Of a stretch of 64,000 nucleotides of DNA, positions 17,759 to 24,570 are shown one piece after another. The DNA is from CS4-C045 sp963844115 (lineage in GTDB: Bacteria > Planctomycetota > Planctomycetia > Pirellulales > UBA7805). The stretch spans positions 71,173 through 135,172 of the forward strand of contig CAWJNN010000054.1 in the NCBI GenBank assembly GCA_963844115.1, in the 5' to 3' direction. The position numbers were made by a program, and so were the translations under genes. A model generated the notes under the pieces. The model was given only the letters and a program-made list of their open reading frames with translations, searched no databases and was not told where the DNA came from. Numbering within the stretch: position 1 is the first letter of the stretch; each line of letters begins with the position of its first letter.

Positions 17759-18871
17759 ATGACAGACGCGCTCCCGATCACAGGACCAGATGACCACGGC
17801 TTGGATGAATTGTGCGACATTCTGGCCGGGCAAGCGGACGCAGTGGATCAGAACAATGCCTGGCCGGAAGACCAATTAGCCAGCTGTGCCGACTACGGCG
17901 TCTACCGCTGGTTTCTCGAACCGGAATATGGTGGCTTGGGCTGGGATGAAGCCGACCTGATCCGCGGCTACCTGCGGCTAAGTGCGTCGTGCCTCACGAC
18001 AAGCTTCATTATCACGCAGGCCACCGGAGCGATCCGACGGATCGCGGCCGCGGCCAGCGAAGATGTACGATCGACATTGTTGCCACCCTTGGTTGACGGA
18101 CAGAAGTTCACAACGCTGGGAATCTCTCATCTAACGACCAGTCGTCGGCACTTGGGCCAGCCAGCTTTACGAGCCGAAGCAACGACAGGTGGGTTTCGCC
18201 TGGACGGCTACAGCCCGTGGGTTACCGGCGGTATGCACGCTGACTGGATTGTGACCGGCGCGCAGATGGATGACGGACGGCAGTTGTTGGCCGTCGTACC
18301 CGGCGATCTACCCGGTGTATCCTGCGACGAACCGCAGAAGCTGGTAGCGCTGTCGGCAAGCCACACCGGCGCGGTTCGACTAAAGGACGTGATGTTGGAC
18401 CACAAATGGGTTCTCGCCGGGCCAAAGGAATCCGTGCTACAGGGTGCGACCGGTGCCAGAACAGGCGGACTGCAAACGTCGGCTTTGGCGATCGGATTGG
18501 CCAACCGGGCGATTGCGTTTATTGAAGAGGAGGCCAGTCAACGCACGGTTCTTGTTGCCGCTGCCGAAGGCTTGCGCGACGAACACACTCGGCGTGAACA
18601 CGAACTCTTGAGCCTGGCTGCGGGAGATGAGGTTTGCAGCAGCGAACAATTGCGGGCCGCTTCCAACAGCCTGGCCCTGCGCACCGCGCAAGCGGCCCTT
18701 TCGGCGGCGAAAGGAACCGGATTCGTGCAAGGACATCCGGCGGGCCGCTGGTGCCGCGAGGCATTGTTCTTTCTGGTGTGGAGCTGTCCGCAACCGGTCA
18801 TGGCCGCGAACCTGTGCGAGCTGGCGGGGATCGACGGCGACGAGGATTGGAATGTTGGATTAGTGGAATGA
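17759..18871 (+). CDS. Acyl-CoA dehydrogenase family flavoprotein
   Basis: 370 residues with the acyl-CoA dehydrogenase fold: an N-terminal helical part (LEPEYGGLGWDEADLI), the middle beta domain (FRLDGYSPWVTGGMHADWIV, matching the FAD-binding strand region), and a C-terminal helical bundle ending in KGTGFVQGHPAGRWCREALFF. The usual catalytic Glu could not be placed with confidence, so the reaction may differ from fatty-acid beta-oxidation. Isolated between glgP and the zinc module. The 3' end carries a palindromic octamer region that may end transcription. Confidence 0.75.
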   Translation: MTDALPITGPDDHGLDELCDILAGQADAVDQNNAWPEDQLASCADYGVYRWFLEPEYGGLGWDEADLIRGYLRLSASCLTTSFIITQATGAIRRIAAAASEDVRSTLLPPLVDGQKFTTLGISHLTTSRRHLGQPALRAEATTGGFRLDGYSPWVTGGMHADWIVTGAQMDDGRQLLAVVPGDLPGVSCDEPQKLVALSASHTGAVRLKDVMLDHKWVLAGPKESVLQGATGARTGGLQTSALAIGLANRAIAFIEEEASQRTVLVAAAEGLRDEHTRREHELLSLAAGDEVCSSEQLRAASNSLALRTAQAALSAAKGTGFVQGHPAGRWCREALFFLVWSCPQPVMAANLCELAGIDGDEDWNVGLVE

Positions 18872-18940
18872 TGGTTGGAGAAACGTGGTTTCAATGCCAA
18901 TTTTCCAGTTATCCAGCATTCCGTCATTCCAATCTTCCCT
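18846..18940. repeat. Inverted octamer repeat at an ORF end
   Basis: GGAATGTT/GGATTAGT/GGAATGAT octamers on the left (overlapping the last codons of the acyl-CoA dehydrogenase gene) face CAGCATTCC/GTCATTCC/AATCTTCC on the right. The two arms can pair into an imperfect hairpin between convergent genes. Confidence 0.45.
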
Positions 18941-19298
18941 CCCCCGCATGTGCCAGGGCATTGGAGACCAATGAAACGATGTGATCGTCGTCCAAAAAGT
19001 AGACGACGTGTTTCCCCTCGCGGCGAAAGCTGACGATACGCTGTGTGCGCAGGAGCCTGAGCCGATGGGAGACCGCCGACAGGTTGTCGCCCAGTTGCTC
19101 GGCTATTTCGGTGACACACTTCTCACCGTGGATCAAGAGCGTCAGCAGGCGGAATCGATTGGGGTCGCCCAGCGCGCTGAAGATATCGGCTGCCTGCTGA
19201 CAGGTCGCCGCGTCCGCAGGCTCGACGGGCGCACCGGAATGCTCGTGCGACTCGCAGGTCGCTTCCAGGCCAAGTGCGGAAGATTCGTCGTCAGACAT
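18924..19298 (-). CDS. ArsR/SmtB-family repressor, probable zinc sensor
   Basis: A winged-helix regulator of about 124 residues: ALGDPNRFRLLTLL, then HTH EIAEQLGDNLSAVSHRLRLL and the wing FRREGKHVVYFL. The last helix reads DDDHIVSLVSNALAHAGE, with the Asp, His, His and Glu of the alpha-5 zinc site of SmtB-type sensors. There is no CxCxxC arsenic site. ATG 19298 is preferred; TTG 19316 upstream would add six residues. It is divergent from a His-rich ZIP transporter, so it likely shuts that gene, itself or both off or on with zinc. Confidence 0.85.
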   Translation of the reverse strand: MSDDESSALGLEATCESHEHSGAPVEPADAATCQQAADIFSALGDPNRFRLLTLLIHGEKCVTEIAEQLGDNLSAVSHRLRLLRTQRIVSFRREGKHVVYFLDDDHIVSLVSNALAHAGEGRLE

Positions 19299-19318
19299 AT
19301 TCAAACAGTTGTTCAAGT
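19299..19318. promoter_or_regulatory. Candidate ArsR/SmtB operator
   Basis: On the minus strand the bases just before the repressor ATG contain TGAACA-AC-TGTTTG, close to the TGAACA-N2-TGTTCA core of SmtB-type operators. It overlaps the repressor start region, as autoregulated sites do. This is inferred from sequence resemblance alone. Confidence 0.45.
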
Positions 19319-19386
19319 GTGTGAATCGAACGGCTGGCCCTTTGCGCCACCATTCGCTTGTGCCATCCTAAGCGAAGTCTGAATCG

Positions 19387-19416
19387 TTGGCAATTTGTTT
19401 TAGCCGTAGTCATAAT
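19387..19416 (+). promoter_or_regulatory. Probable promoter of the ZIP transporter gene
   Basis: TTGGCA (19387-19392) and CATAAT (19411-19416) are separated by 18 bp; each matches the sigma70 consensus at five of six positions. The transporter ATG is 40 bp downstream. Confidence 0.5.
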
Positions 19417-19455
19417 TTGGCGTCGTGCGCCGAGTGGAATCACTGTTAGGGATTT

Positions 19456-20430
19456 ATGTCTCCTCCGTTGTTGATTGGGATCTACTGCGTCTTTATCGTG
19501 ATGGCCTCTTTGCTGGGAGGTTGGCTGCCATCTTTAATCCGTCTAACACACACGCGTTTACAGATCCTGATGAGCGGCGTTGGCGGACTGATGTTGGGGA
19601 TTGGACTGTTTCATTTATTGCCTCACGCCGTGGGCGAAGCGGTCAGCTTGGACCGCGCGATCTGGTGGCTGATGATGGGGTTATTGGGCACGTTCTTCCT
19701 GATTCGCGTCTTTCATGGTCACAGTCACGCCGTCGAGGAGCCGTCGGAGGCGCATGCGGACCATTCCCATGAGGCAGATTCTGCCGACAACCCTTTCGAA
19801 TCCCCGCAGGCGGACGACCATGCACATCATCATGGACACGATCACGGACACCATCACGATGACCACGGGATGGGCAGCTCGCGGTTTGGCTGGATTGGGA
19901 TCGCTTTGGGACTGTCTTTGCACACTGCATTGGACGGCGTGGCGCTGGCGGCCAGCGTTTTGCACGACCAGACTCATATGCCCACCGCGATACTCTGGGG
20001 ATTTGCCGTCTTCTTAGGCGTACTCCTGCACAAGCCGCTCGATTCATTGTCCATCACTTCACTTATGTCAGCGAGCGGCTGGCCTCGCCGCACGCAGCAG
20101 ATTGTGAACTTGGGTTACGCGATGATGTGCCCGATTGGAGCCACAATTTTTCTGATGGGCGTGGCTGCGTCGCCCAACCAGGCGGCGTTAGTCGGCTGCG
20201 CGCTCGCCTTTTCCGCGGGAATCTTTATCTGTCTTTCGCTCAGCGATCTGTTGCCGGAATTGCAGTTCCATTCTCACGACAGGTTAAAGCTGACCGCTGC
20301 ACTGCTGTTGGGCGTGTCGCTTGCGTACGGGATTGGCTATCTTGAGCCCGAACATGTGCATTCGCATTCGTCCGCGCCCGGCGAGCATCACGAGCGTCAC
20401 AATCACGAGCATCACGATCACGGTCATTAG
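19456..20430 (+). CDS. ZIP-family metal transporter with His-rich loop
   Basis: 324 residues, about eight membrane segments. Between the third and fourth lies an acidic, His-rich cytoplasmic loop (HAHHHGHDHGHHHDDHG), typical of zinc-handling ZIP proteins. Helix four has LGLSLHTALDGVALAAS and helix five VFLGVLLHKPLDSL, which hold the conserved metal-site His and polar residues. A second His-rich run closes the protein. Metal uptake into the cytoplasm is expected, zinc most likely given the divergent SmtB-like sensor. Confidence 0.88.
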   Translation: MSPPLLIGIYCVFIVMASLLGGWLPSLIRLTHTRLQILMSGVGGLMLGIGLFHLLPHAVGEAVSLDRAIWWLMMGLLGTFFLIRVFHGHSHAVEEPSEAHADHSHEADSADNPFESPQADDHAHHHGHDHGHHHDDHGMGSSRFGWIGIALGLSLHTALDGVALAASVLHDQTHMPTAILWGFAVFLGVLLHKPLDSLSITSLMSASGWPRRTQQIVNLGYAMMCPIGATIFLMGVAASPNQAALVGCALAFSAGIFICLSLSDLLPELQFHSHDRLKLTAALLLGVSLAYGIGYLEPEHVHSHSSAPGEHHERHNHEHHDHGH

Positions 20431-20454
20431 AGCGACATCATCGCCGGCGTATTG

Positions 20455-21360
20455 TTAATCTGCTAAAAACGCTCCGGTCGAAGCTTCTCGGCCAGCACGG
20501 GTCGCCATCGCTTTGTAGACGTCCGGGTCAATCTCATTGGGCACGAACCGTGTTGACAAGTCGCCAAAGACGAAGTGCACTCCCCTCGGATGCTTGCTGC
20601 TAAAGTCGTCCGGATGAACTGAACCATCCGGTTCGACATGGTTTGGAGTGTGGTCGGTTGAGCCTACGATGCGGGCCATGGCCTCTTCGGCGTCCAAAAC
20701 GAAGCCAGCCCAGATGCTTTCGAGGTTACCCGACGAACGTTCACCGATGATCATCGTATTGCTGGTGCCGTCTATCATATCGCGTGGACGCGTGAAGCTG
20801 TTGTGGTAAAACACTCCGTCACCGTCCGACGGTACATCTTCGATCTCTGCCGAACCGAATACGCCGATATAGTTAGCTCGCCCCACGTCGAACAGCGGCG
20901 TACCGGGACTCGATTCGCTGGTCAGCGTCACTGTATGCACGGCCAAGTCGGAAGGGCAGAGGTAAGCAGCGATAATCCGTTCTCGCGCCGTCTGGTTCGC
21001 CGCGTTCGTAATCGGCAGGTCAAAATCGATCTCATCAGCGATGTGGCCTTGCTCCATGTACGGCAGGATGCGGGCTGCCCAACCCCAGCCGGGATCGGCT
21101 TCGGGATCATTGTCATCGTCGTTCTCCCAGCCCGCCGGAAGTTTCTTGTGGGCATCTTGATGGGACAAAAGTGCGAGGGCTACCTGACGCAAGTTGCTCT
21201 TGCAGTTGGTAGATTGCGCCGCTTCGCGAACGGCATTTAGCGCTGGCAGCAGTAAGGCCACCAATAATCCAATGATCGCAATCACGACCAGAAGTTCGAC
21301 CAACGTAAACGCCGCTCGCCTCCGTTCATGACAAGAAGTGGTTTCGAGACGAAAAATCAT
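20455..21360 (-). CDS. DUF1559 protein with type II pseudopilin-like N-terminus
   Basis: 301 residues. The start MIFRLETTSCHERRRAAF leads to TLVELLVVIAIIGLLVA, a prepilin cleavage/methylation signal with the conserved Glu five residues into the mature chain. It is followed by ALLLPALNAVREAAQSTNCKSNLRQ, the planctomycete DUF1559 hallmark. Later DGTSNTMIIGERS and FVFGDLSTRF motifs also fit. These proteins are numerous in planctomycetes and are thought to be exported; their role is unknown. ATG 21360 follows GGAGCGAGTG. Confidence 0.92.
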   Translation of the reverse strand: MIFRLETTSCHERRRAAFTLVELLVVIAIIGLLVALLLPALNAVREAAQSTNCKSNLRQVALALLSHQDAHKKLPAGWENDDDNDPEADPGWGWAARILPYMEQGHIADEIDFDLPITNAANQTARERIIAAYLCPSDLAVHTVTLTSESSPGTPLFDVGRANYIGVFGSAEIEDVPSDGDGVFYHNSFTRPRDMIDGTSNTMIIGERSSGNLESIWAGFVLDAEEAMARIVGSTDHTPNHVEPDGSVHPDDFSSKHPRGVHFVFGDLSTRFVPNEIDPDVYKAMATRAGREASTGAFLAD

Positions 21361-21517
21361 CACTCGCTCCTGCGAAAAATATTCTTTAGGCCGGCAATCG
21401 CGCCATTGCGATACTTCACGTGACGAATGCGTTTCCACGCGTGACGTTCGGGAAAGCCTTCTCGGTTCGCGCAGCATCCTGCTAACGAATTGACGGCGGC
21501 GGGGAAAAGTACAGGAC

Positions 21518-22003
21518 TTAGACCAACGCGCCCACCGGAGGGGCGCGTGGAGCGAAAAGGCTGTAGCCGAAAGAAATCGAGGAAGTAGGCTGCCATGCTG
21601 ACCGAAAAAGAGTCGGTTGAGATTGGCAACTGGCACCCAATGAGGTCGTGGTTTGCCTGGCTTGAGCGAGCAGATTGCAAATCAAGCAGTCATGATGATC
21701 GAGAAATTCGACACCATCGAATTCGAAACGAACGGCATCTTCGGTCGGTGCATTGTGCCCGGAATCACGATCTGACTGGTGGGCAAGATGGTCATTATCG
21801 CGATGATGGCATCCGTGCCCGTGACCAACGGTGGGATGCGCGTGATCGTCATGTTGGTTGCAGCCTTCTTCGGCGAAATGCAGGCACGTTTCTCCGATGT
21901 GGAGATGGTCGTACCGATGCAGTGCCTGCCCGAACGCCGTGACCGCACTAAAGCAGACAACAATCAGCCAGCGACAAAGTTTTTCCACCTCGAACTTGAC
22001 CAT
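21518..22003 (-). CDS. Secreted His-rich protein of unknown function
   Basis: 161 residues. A hydrophobic N-terminal segment (WLIVVCFSAVTAFGQA) suggests export. The middle is extremely rich in His and Asp (HRYDHLHIGE, HDDHAHPTVGHGHGCHHRD), and a CxxC pair (HHDCLICNLL) lies toward the C-terminus. Such composition suggests metal binding, and the gene sits one gene away from the ZIP transporter. No named family could be assigned with confidence; DUF2946-like proteins share a similar Cys pair. It would fit a periplasmic metal trap. Confidence 0.6.
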   Translation of the reverse strand: MVKFEVEKLCRWLIVVCFSAVTAFGQALHRYDHLHIGETCLHFAEEGCNQHDDHAHPTVGHGHGCHHRDNDHLAHQSDRDSGHNAPTEDAVRFEFDGVEFLDHHDCLICNLLAQARQTTTSLGASCQSQPTLFRSAWQPTSSISFGYSLFAPRAPPVGALV

Positions 22004-22435
22004 AATTCGAATTCTAAGAAATCCTCATCCGGCAGGCAACTGCAAGCGGCTTGTTATGCGAAGAATATTCACGCCACGCTCAAACACTTCAACATTTAAT
22101 CAAGTGAGCCATAATCGCTTGCAATGTCGTCAGCATGAGATTGTTCACCCCCGGACGCGATCTTGGCGAATGTGATTACATTTCACCTGCGAAAAATGCG
22201 CCAAATAGTTGCTAGCTCGGGTATGTCATGGCGGCGCAACTGGCACCTGCTGCCGGGCTGCAGATAACGAGACGCGTAATCGTAGTGTCTCGGATCGGAG
22301 GTGTCTCGGACCAGTTTGAACCGATGGCGGCCTGAACCGAAGGTCGCGGAGTGGTGTCTTTAGCTCGCACACGCGCCGAAATTTGTTTTTCGTCATAGAT
22401 AATGCACAATTGCCAGGATCTAAAGGAAATTCAGA
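22004..22435. other. 432-bp gap, no gene seen
   Basis: Divergent promoter region between the His-rich protein and the SGNH hydrolase. The only structure noted is a 10-bp direct repeat gtgtctcgga at 22285 and 22301. No tRNA or hairpin of note. Confidence 0.5.
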
Positions 22436-23008
22436 ATGCCAAGGTATTTAGCCTTGGGCGACAGCATGAGCATCGACGACGACACGGGCGTCGAGAGCGG
22501 TGGTGCTGTCAACCAATTCCACCGTTGGCTGGGCGACGGCTGGGAGCTGGATGACCGTACCTGCGACGGAGGTCGAATGGAGCATGTACCGATCGATGTC
22601 AGCGGTGACGTGATTACCCTGACGATCGGCGGCAACGATCTACTGGGGAATAAAGAAAAGTACTTGCAGCAGGGTTTGTCTGGCTATGCCAACGAGCATT
22701 TACGGCTCCTACAGAAAATACGAGCCACCAATCCGGTATCTCTGTTGATCGTTGGCGACATTTACCACCCGGACGGGCAATTGACTGAGCAAGAACACGA
22801 AGCGTTTTCGGTCGCGAATCGCCTGATTCACTCCAACTGCGCCAAGGTCGGGGCCAAACTCGCGACGATCTACGACGTATTTCGGGGCAACGAAGCCGAG
22901 TATCTTTGCCTGCAGATCGAACCGACACACAAAGGCGCCACGGCGATCGCAGGTCTTTTTCGGGCGTTGTATGAAGCGCGTGATAAAGGAATAGGTTTCA
23001 GCATCTGA
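22436..23008 (+). CDS. SGNH/GDSL-family hydrolase
   Basis: 190 residues, complete. Block I is LALGDSMSIDDD with the nucleophile Ser; block III is LTIGGNDLLG with the oxyanion-hole Asn; block V is IEPTHKGATAI, where the His replaces the more common DxxH spacing. There is no signal peptide, so it is likely cytoplasmic. SGNH enzymes are esterases or lipases of broad range and the substrate cannot be told. Confidence 0.85.
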   Translation: MPRYLALGDSMSIDDDTGVESGGAVNQFHRWLGDGWELDDRTCDGGRMEHVPIDVSGDVITLTIGGNDLLGNKEKYLQQGLSGYANEHLRLLQKIRATNPVSLLIVGDIYHPDGQLTEQEHEAFSVANRLIHSNCAKVGAKLATIYDVFRGNEAEYLCLQIEPTHKGATAIAGLFRALYEARDKGIGFSI

Positions 23009-23100
23009 CGCGTACATGGCGGTACCAGAATCGGCGACGTACGTAAAATCGCCAGATTTTTGCCAATGATGGTCTAAGGTCGGCTGTGTACTCGGGCAGT

Positions 23101-23137
23101 GATCTTAGCCGCGCTCTAACGCGGCCTACGGAGATCG
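23101..23137. repeat. REP-like palindrome
   Basis: TAGCCGCG and CGCGGCCTA arms face each other around ctctaa, extended outward by gatct/agatc. Part of the intergenic tract between the SGNH hydrolase and the TPR/2OG remnant. The look is that of a dispersed palindromic element, which would need other genome copies to confirm. Confidence 0.55.
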
Positions 23138-23161
23138 TCTGCAAATACCAATATTCATAAG

Positions 23162-23205
23162 GCACCGTGAGCCCTTAGCGCTCGCACGCTCGGCGCTCGC
23201 GGTGC
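23162..23205. repeat. REP-like palindrome, second copy type
   Basis: Arms gcaccgtgagc (23162-23172) and gctcgcggtgc (23195-23205) pair at 10 of 11 positions around a GC-rich loop. It ends 15 bp before the start of the TPR fragment. Confidence 0.6.
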
Positions 23206-23219
23206 GCAATTTCAAGAGT

Positions 23220-23863
23220 ATGACGATGAACGCAAAGAAAAACCGAACCAAGAACCGACGACGAGCACGAAAATTGGCAGACCAGGCATGGAAGGCTGCC
23301 GACGACGGTAATTCTGATCTGGCGATGAAAATCATCCGTCGCGCCGTGGACCTTGATCCGGGCAACCCAGCTCTGTGGCATGACCATGGTCTGCTGCTGC
23401 GACTCTCCGGTGACGAGTCGAGTGCGGCAGAGTTCTTCCAGGCGGCGATCACCCTTGCGCCGAGCTTTGCGGATGCCTACGCGCAACTTGCCGAAATACG
23501 CCGACGCCACTGTTGCTCCGGTACGAGGCCGGAGGCTTCAACGACCTGCACCGCGATATCCGGGGTGAGGTATTTTTCCCCATTCAGTTGGCAATCGTGC
23601 TCAGCCGCAAGATCGACGAGTCACACGCCGTTGGCGACGGTTTCCACGGTGGCGAATTCCTGTTTAGCGACGACCCACCCAGAAAGGGCAAAGGTCGGCG
23701 GGCAGTCGCCGCGGGACTGGGAGACGCCGTGTTGTTTTGCACCCGCGCCCGATTGGTCCCCATCGCCGGAGTTTACGGATTGCAGCCAGTGAAACACGGC
23801 GTCGACCGGATAGTGGCCGGCACGCGCTACGTGCTTGGTGTGCCGTTTCACGAGTATGAATAG
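23220..23863 (+). pseudogene. Deletion remnant joining a TPR protein to a 2OG-Fe(II) oxygenase
   Basis: The first ~95 residues (in one frame) are basic and then TPR-like (AWKAADDGNSDLAMKIIRRA, NPALWHDHGLLLRLSG). From about 23505 the meaning moves to the next frame: TPLLLRYEAGGFNDLHRD, with the iron-binding HxD, then FPIQLAIVLS, FHGGEFLFSD and the distal His in LQPVKHGVDRI, ending GVPFHEYE. That is the C-terminal half of a COG3826-like 2OG-Fe(II) oxygenase; its N-terminal half is missing. A deletion probably fused the two genes out of frame. Neither product should be functional. Confidence 0.75.
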
Positions 23864-23890
23864 CTAGAGCAAGGCAACAGCTATTGGTCT

Positions 23891-23913
23891 GACGACGGGG
23901 CAACCGTCGTCTT
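23891..23913 (+). terminator. Rho-independent-like hairpin
   Basis: GACGACGG and CCGTCGTC form a perfect 8-bp stem with a ggcaa loop, followed by a short T-containing tract. It lies 28 bp after the 2OG oxygenase stop and before the feo promoter. Confidence 0.65.
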
Positions 23914-23958
23914 ATAAAAGCCTCCGCGCACGATCCAAATAATCGGCCAATGGCGACT

Positions 23959-24015
23959 GGGGCTTGACATAGCCCCGAATTGTTAGCAGAATGGCCTTAG
24001 TGAGATCGTGTCTCA
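23959..24015 (+). promoter_or_regulatory. Promoter and operator-like palindromes of the feo operon
   Basis: TTGACA (23964-23969) and CAGAAT (23987-23992) have an ideal 17-bp spacer. The -35 box sits inside a perfect palindrome GGGGCT-N6-AGCCCC (23959-23976). A second one, TGAGA-N5-TCTCA (24001-24015), covers the expected transcription start. The positions suggest a repressor site for iron control. Neither looks like a standard Fur box, so the regulator is open. Confidence 0.6.
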
Positions 24016-24094
24016 ATAACTGCTGAACTGAAGTCTCAGGGTTGCTGGCCGCGAACGAGTAGCTACAGCAATTCAGAAAGCGCCTTGCACGGAT

Positions 24095-24337
24095 ATGGTT
24101 ACTCCATTGGCTGACCTTTTGCCGTTGGATCGATTGAGCGCCGGTCAGCCGGCTCGCGTCGGGCAGATCGTCGGCCAGCCGGAACAGGTGCGGCGGCTAC
24201 GTGAGTTAGGGTTTCGCGATGGGGAGCCGGTCGAGATCATTCAGGCGGGGAGTCCCTGTATCGTTCAGCTGGGGTCCAAGCGCATGTGCTTTCGAGCCGC
24301 CGAGATGTTGGGCGTGCTGGTCCAACTGGGAACCTAG
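24095..24337 (+). CDS. feoA: FeoA-domain protein, first copy
   Basis: 80 residues forming one SH3-like FeoA domain: LDRLSAGQPARVGQIVG, VRRLRELGFRDGEPVEII and CIVQLGSKRMCFRAAEML. FeoA is a small cytoplasmic partner that modulates the FeoB ferrous iron channel. It is the first gene after the promoter at 23959 and leads the second feoA by 2 bp. Confidence 0.88.
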   Translation: MVTPLADLLPLDRLSAGQPARVGQIVGQPEQVRRLRELGFRDGEPVEIIQAGSPCIVQLGSKRMCFRAAEMLGVLVQLGT

Positions 24338-24339
24338 CC

Positions 24340-24567
24340 ATGGGCCGGCTTTCCGAGCTCGAAGTCGGCGAAAACGTTCGCGTTGTGTCGGTCGAAGGTA
24401 ATGACCAGGTCGGTCGGCGGTTGTTGGAAATGGGATTAACCAAAGGGTGCGCTGTTACACTGGTCGGGACTGCGCCGCTCGGTGATCCGTTGGAGCTAGA
24501 AGTCCGCGGGTATCGGTTGAGCGTCCGTCGCAGCGAAGCGGCACGTGTCGAGGTCGAACCGGCCTGA
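24340..24567 (+). CDS. feoA: FeoA-domain protein, second copy
   Basis: 75 residues, MGRLSELEVGENVRVV, then VGRRLLEMGLTKGCAVTLVG and LELEVRGYRLSVRRSEA, again one FeoA SH3-like domain. ATG 24340 begins 2 bp after the first copy ends; an earlier in-frame ATG (24286) would overlap that gene widely and lacks domain support. The two FeoA proteins differ strongly, so they probably have split roles or form a heteromer on FeoB. Confidence 0.86.
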   Translation: MGRLSELEVGENVRVVSVEGNDQVGRRLLEMGLTKGCAVTLVGTAPLGDPLELEVRGYRLSVRRSEAARVEVEPA

Positions 24568-24570
24568 GCA

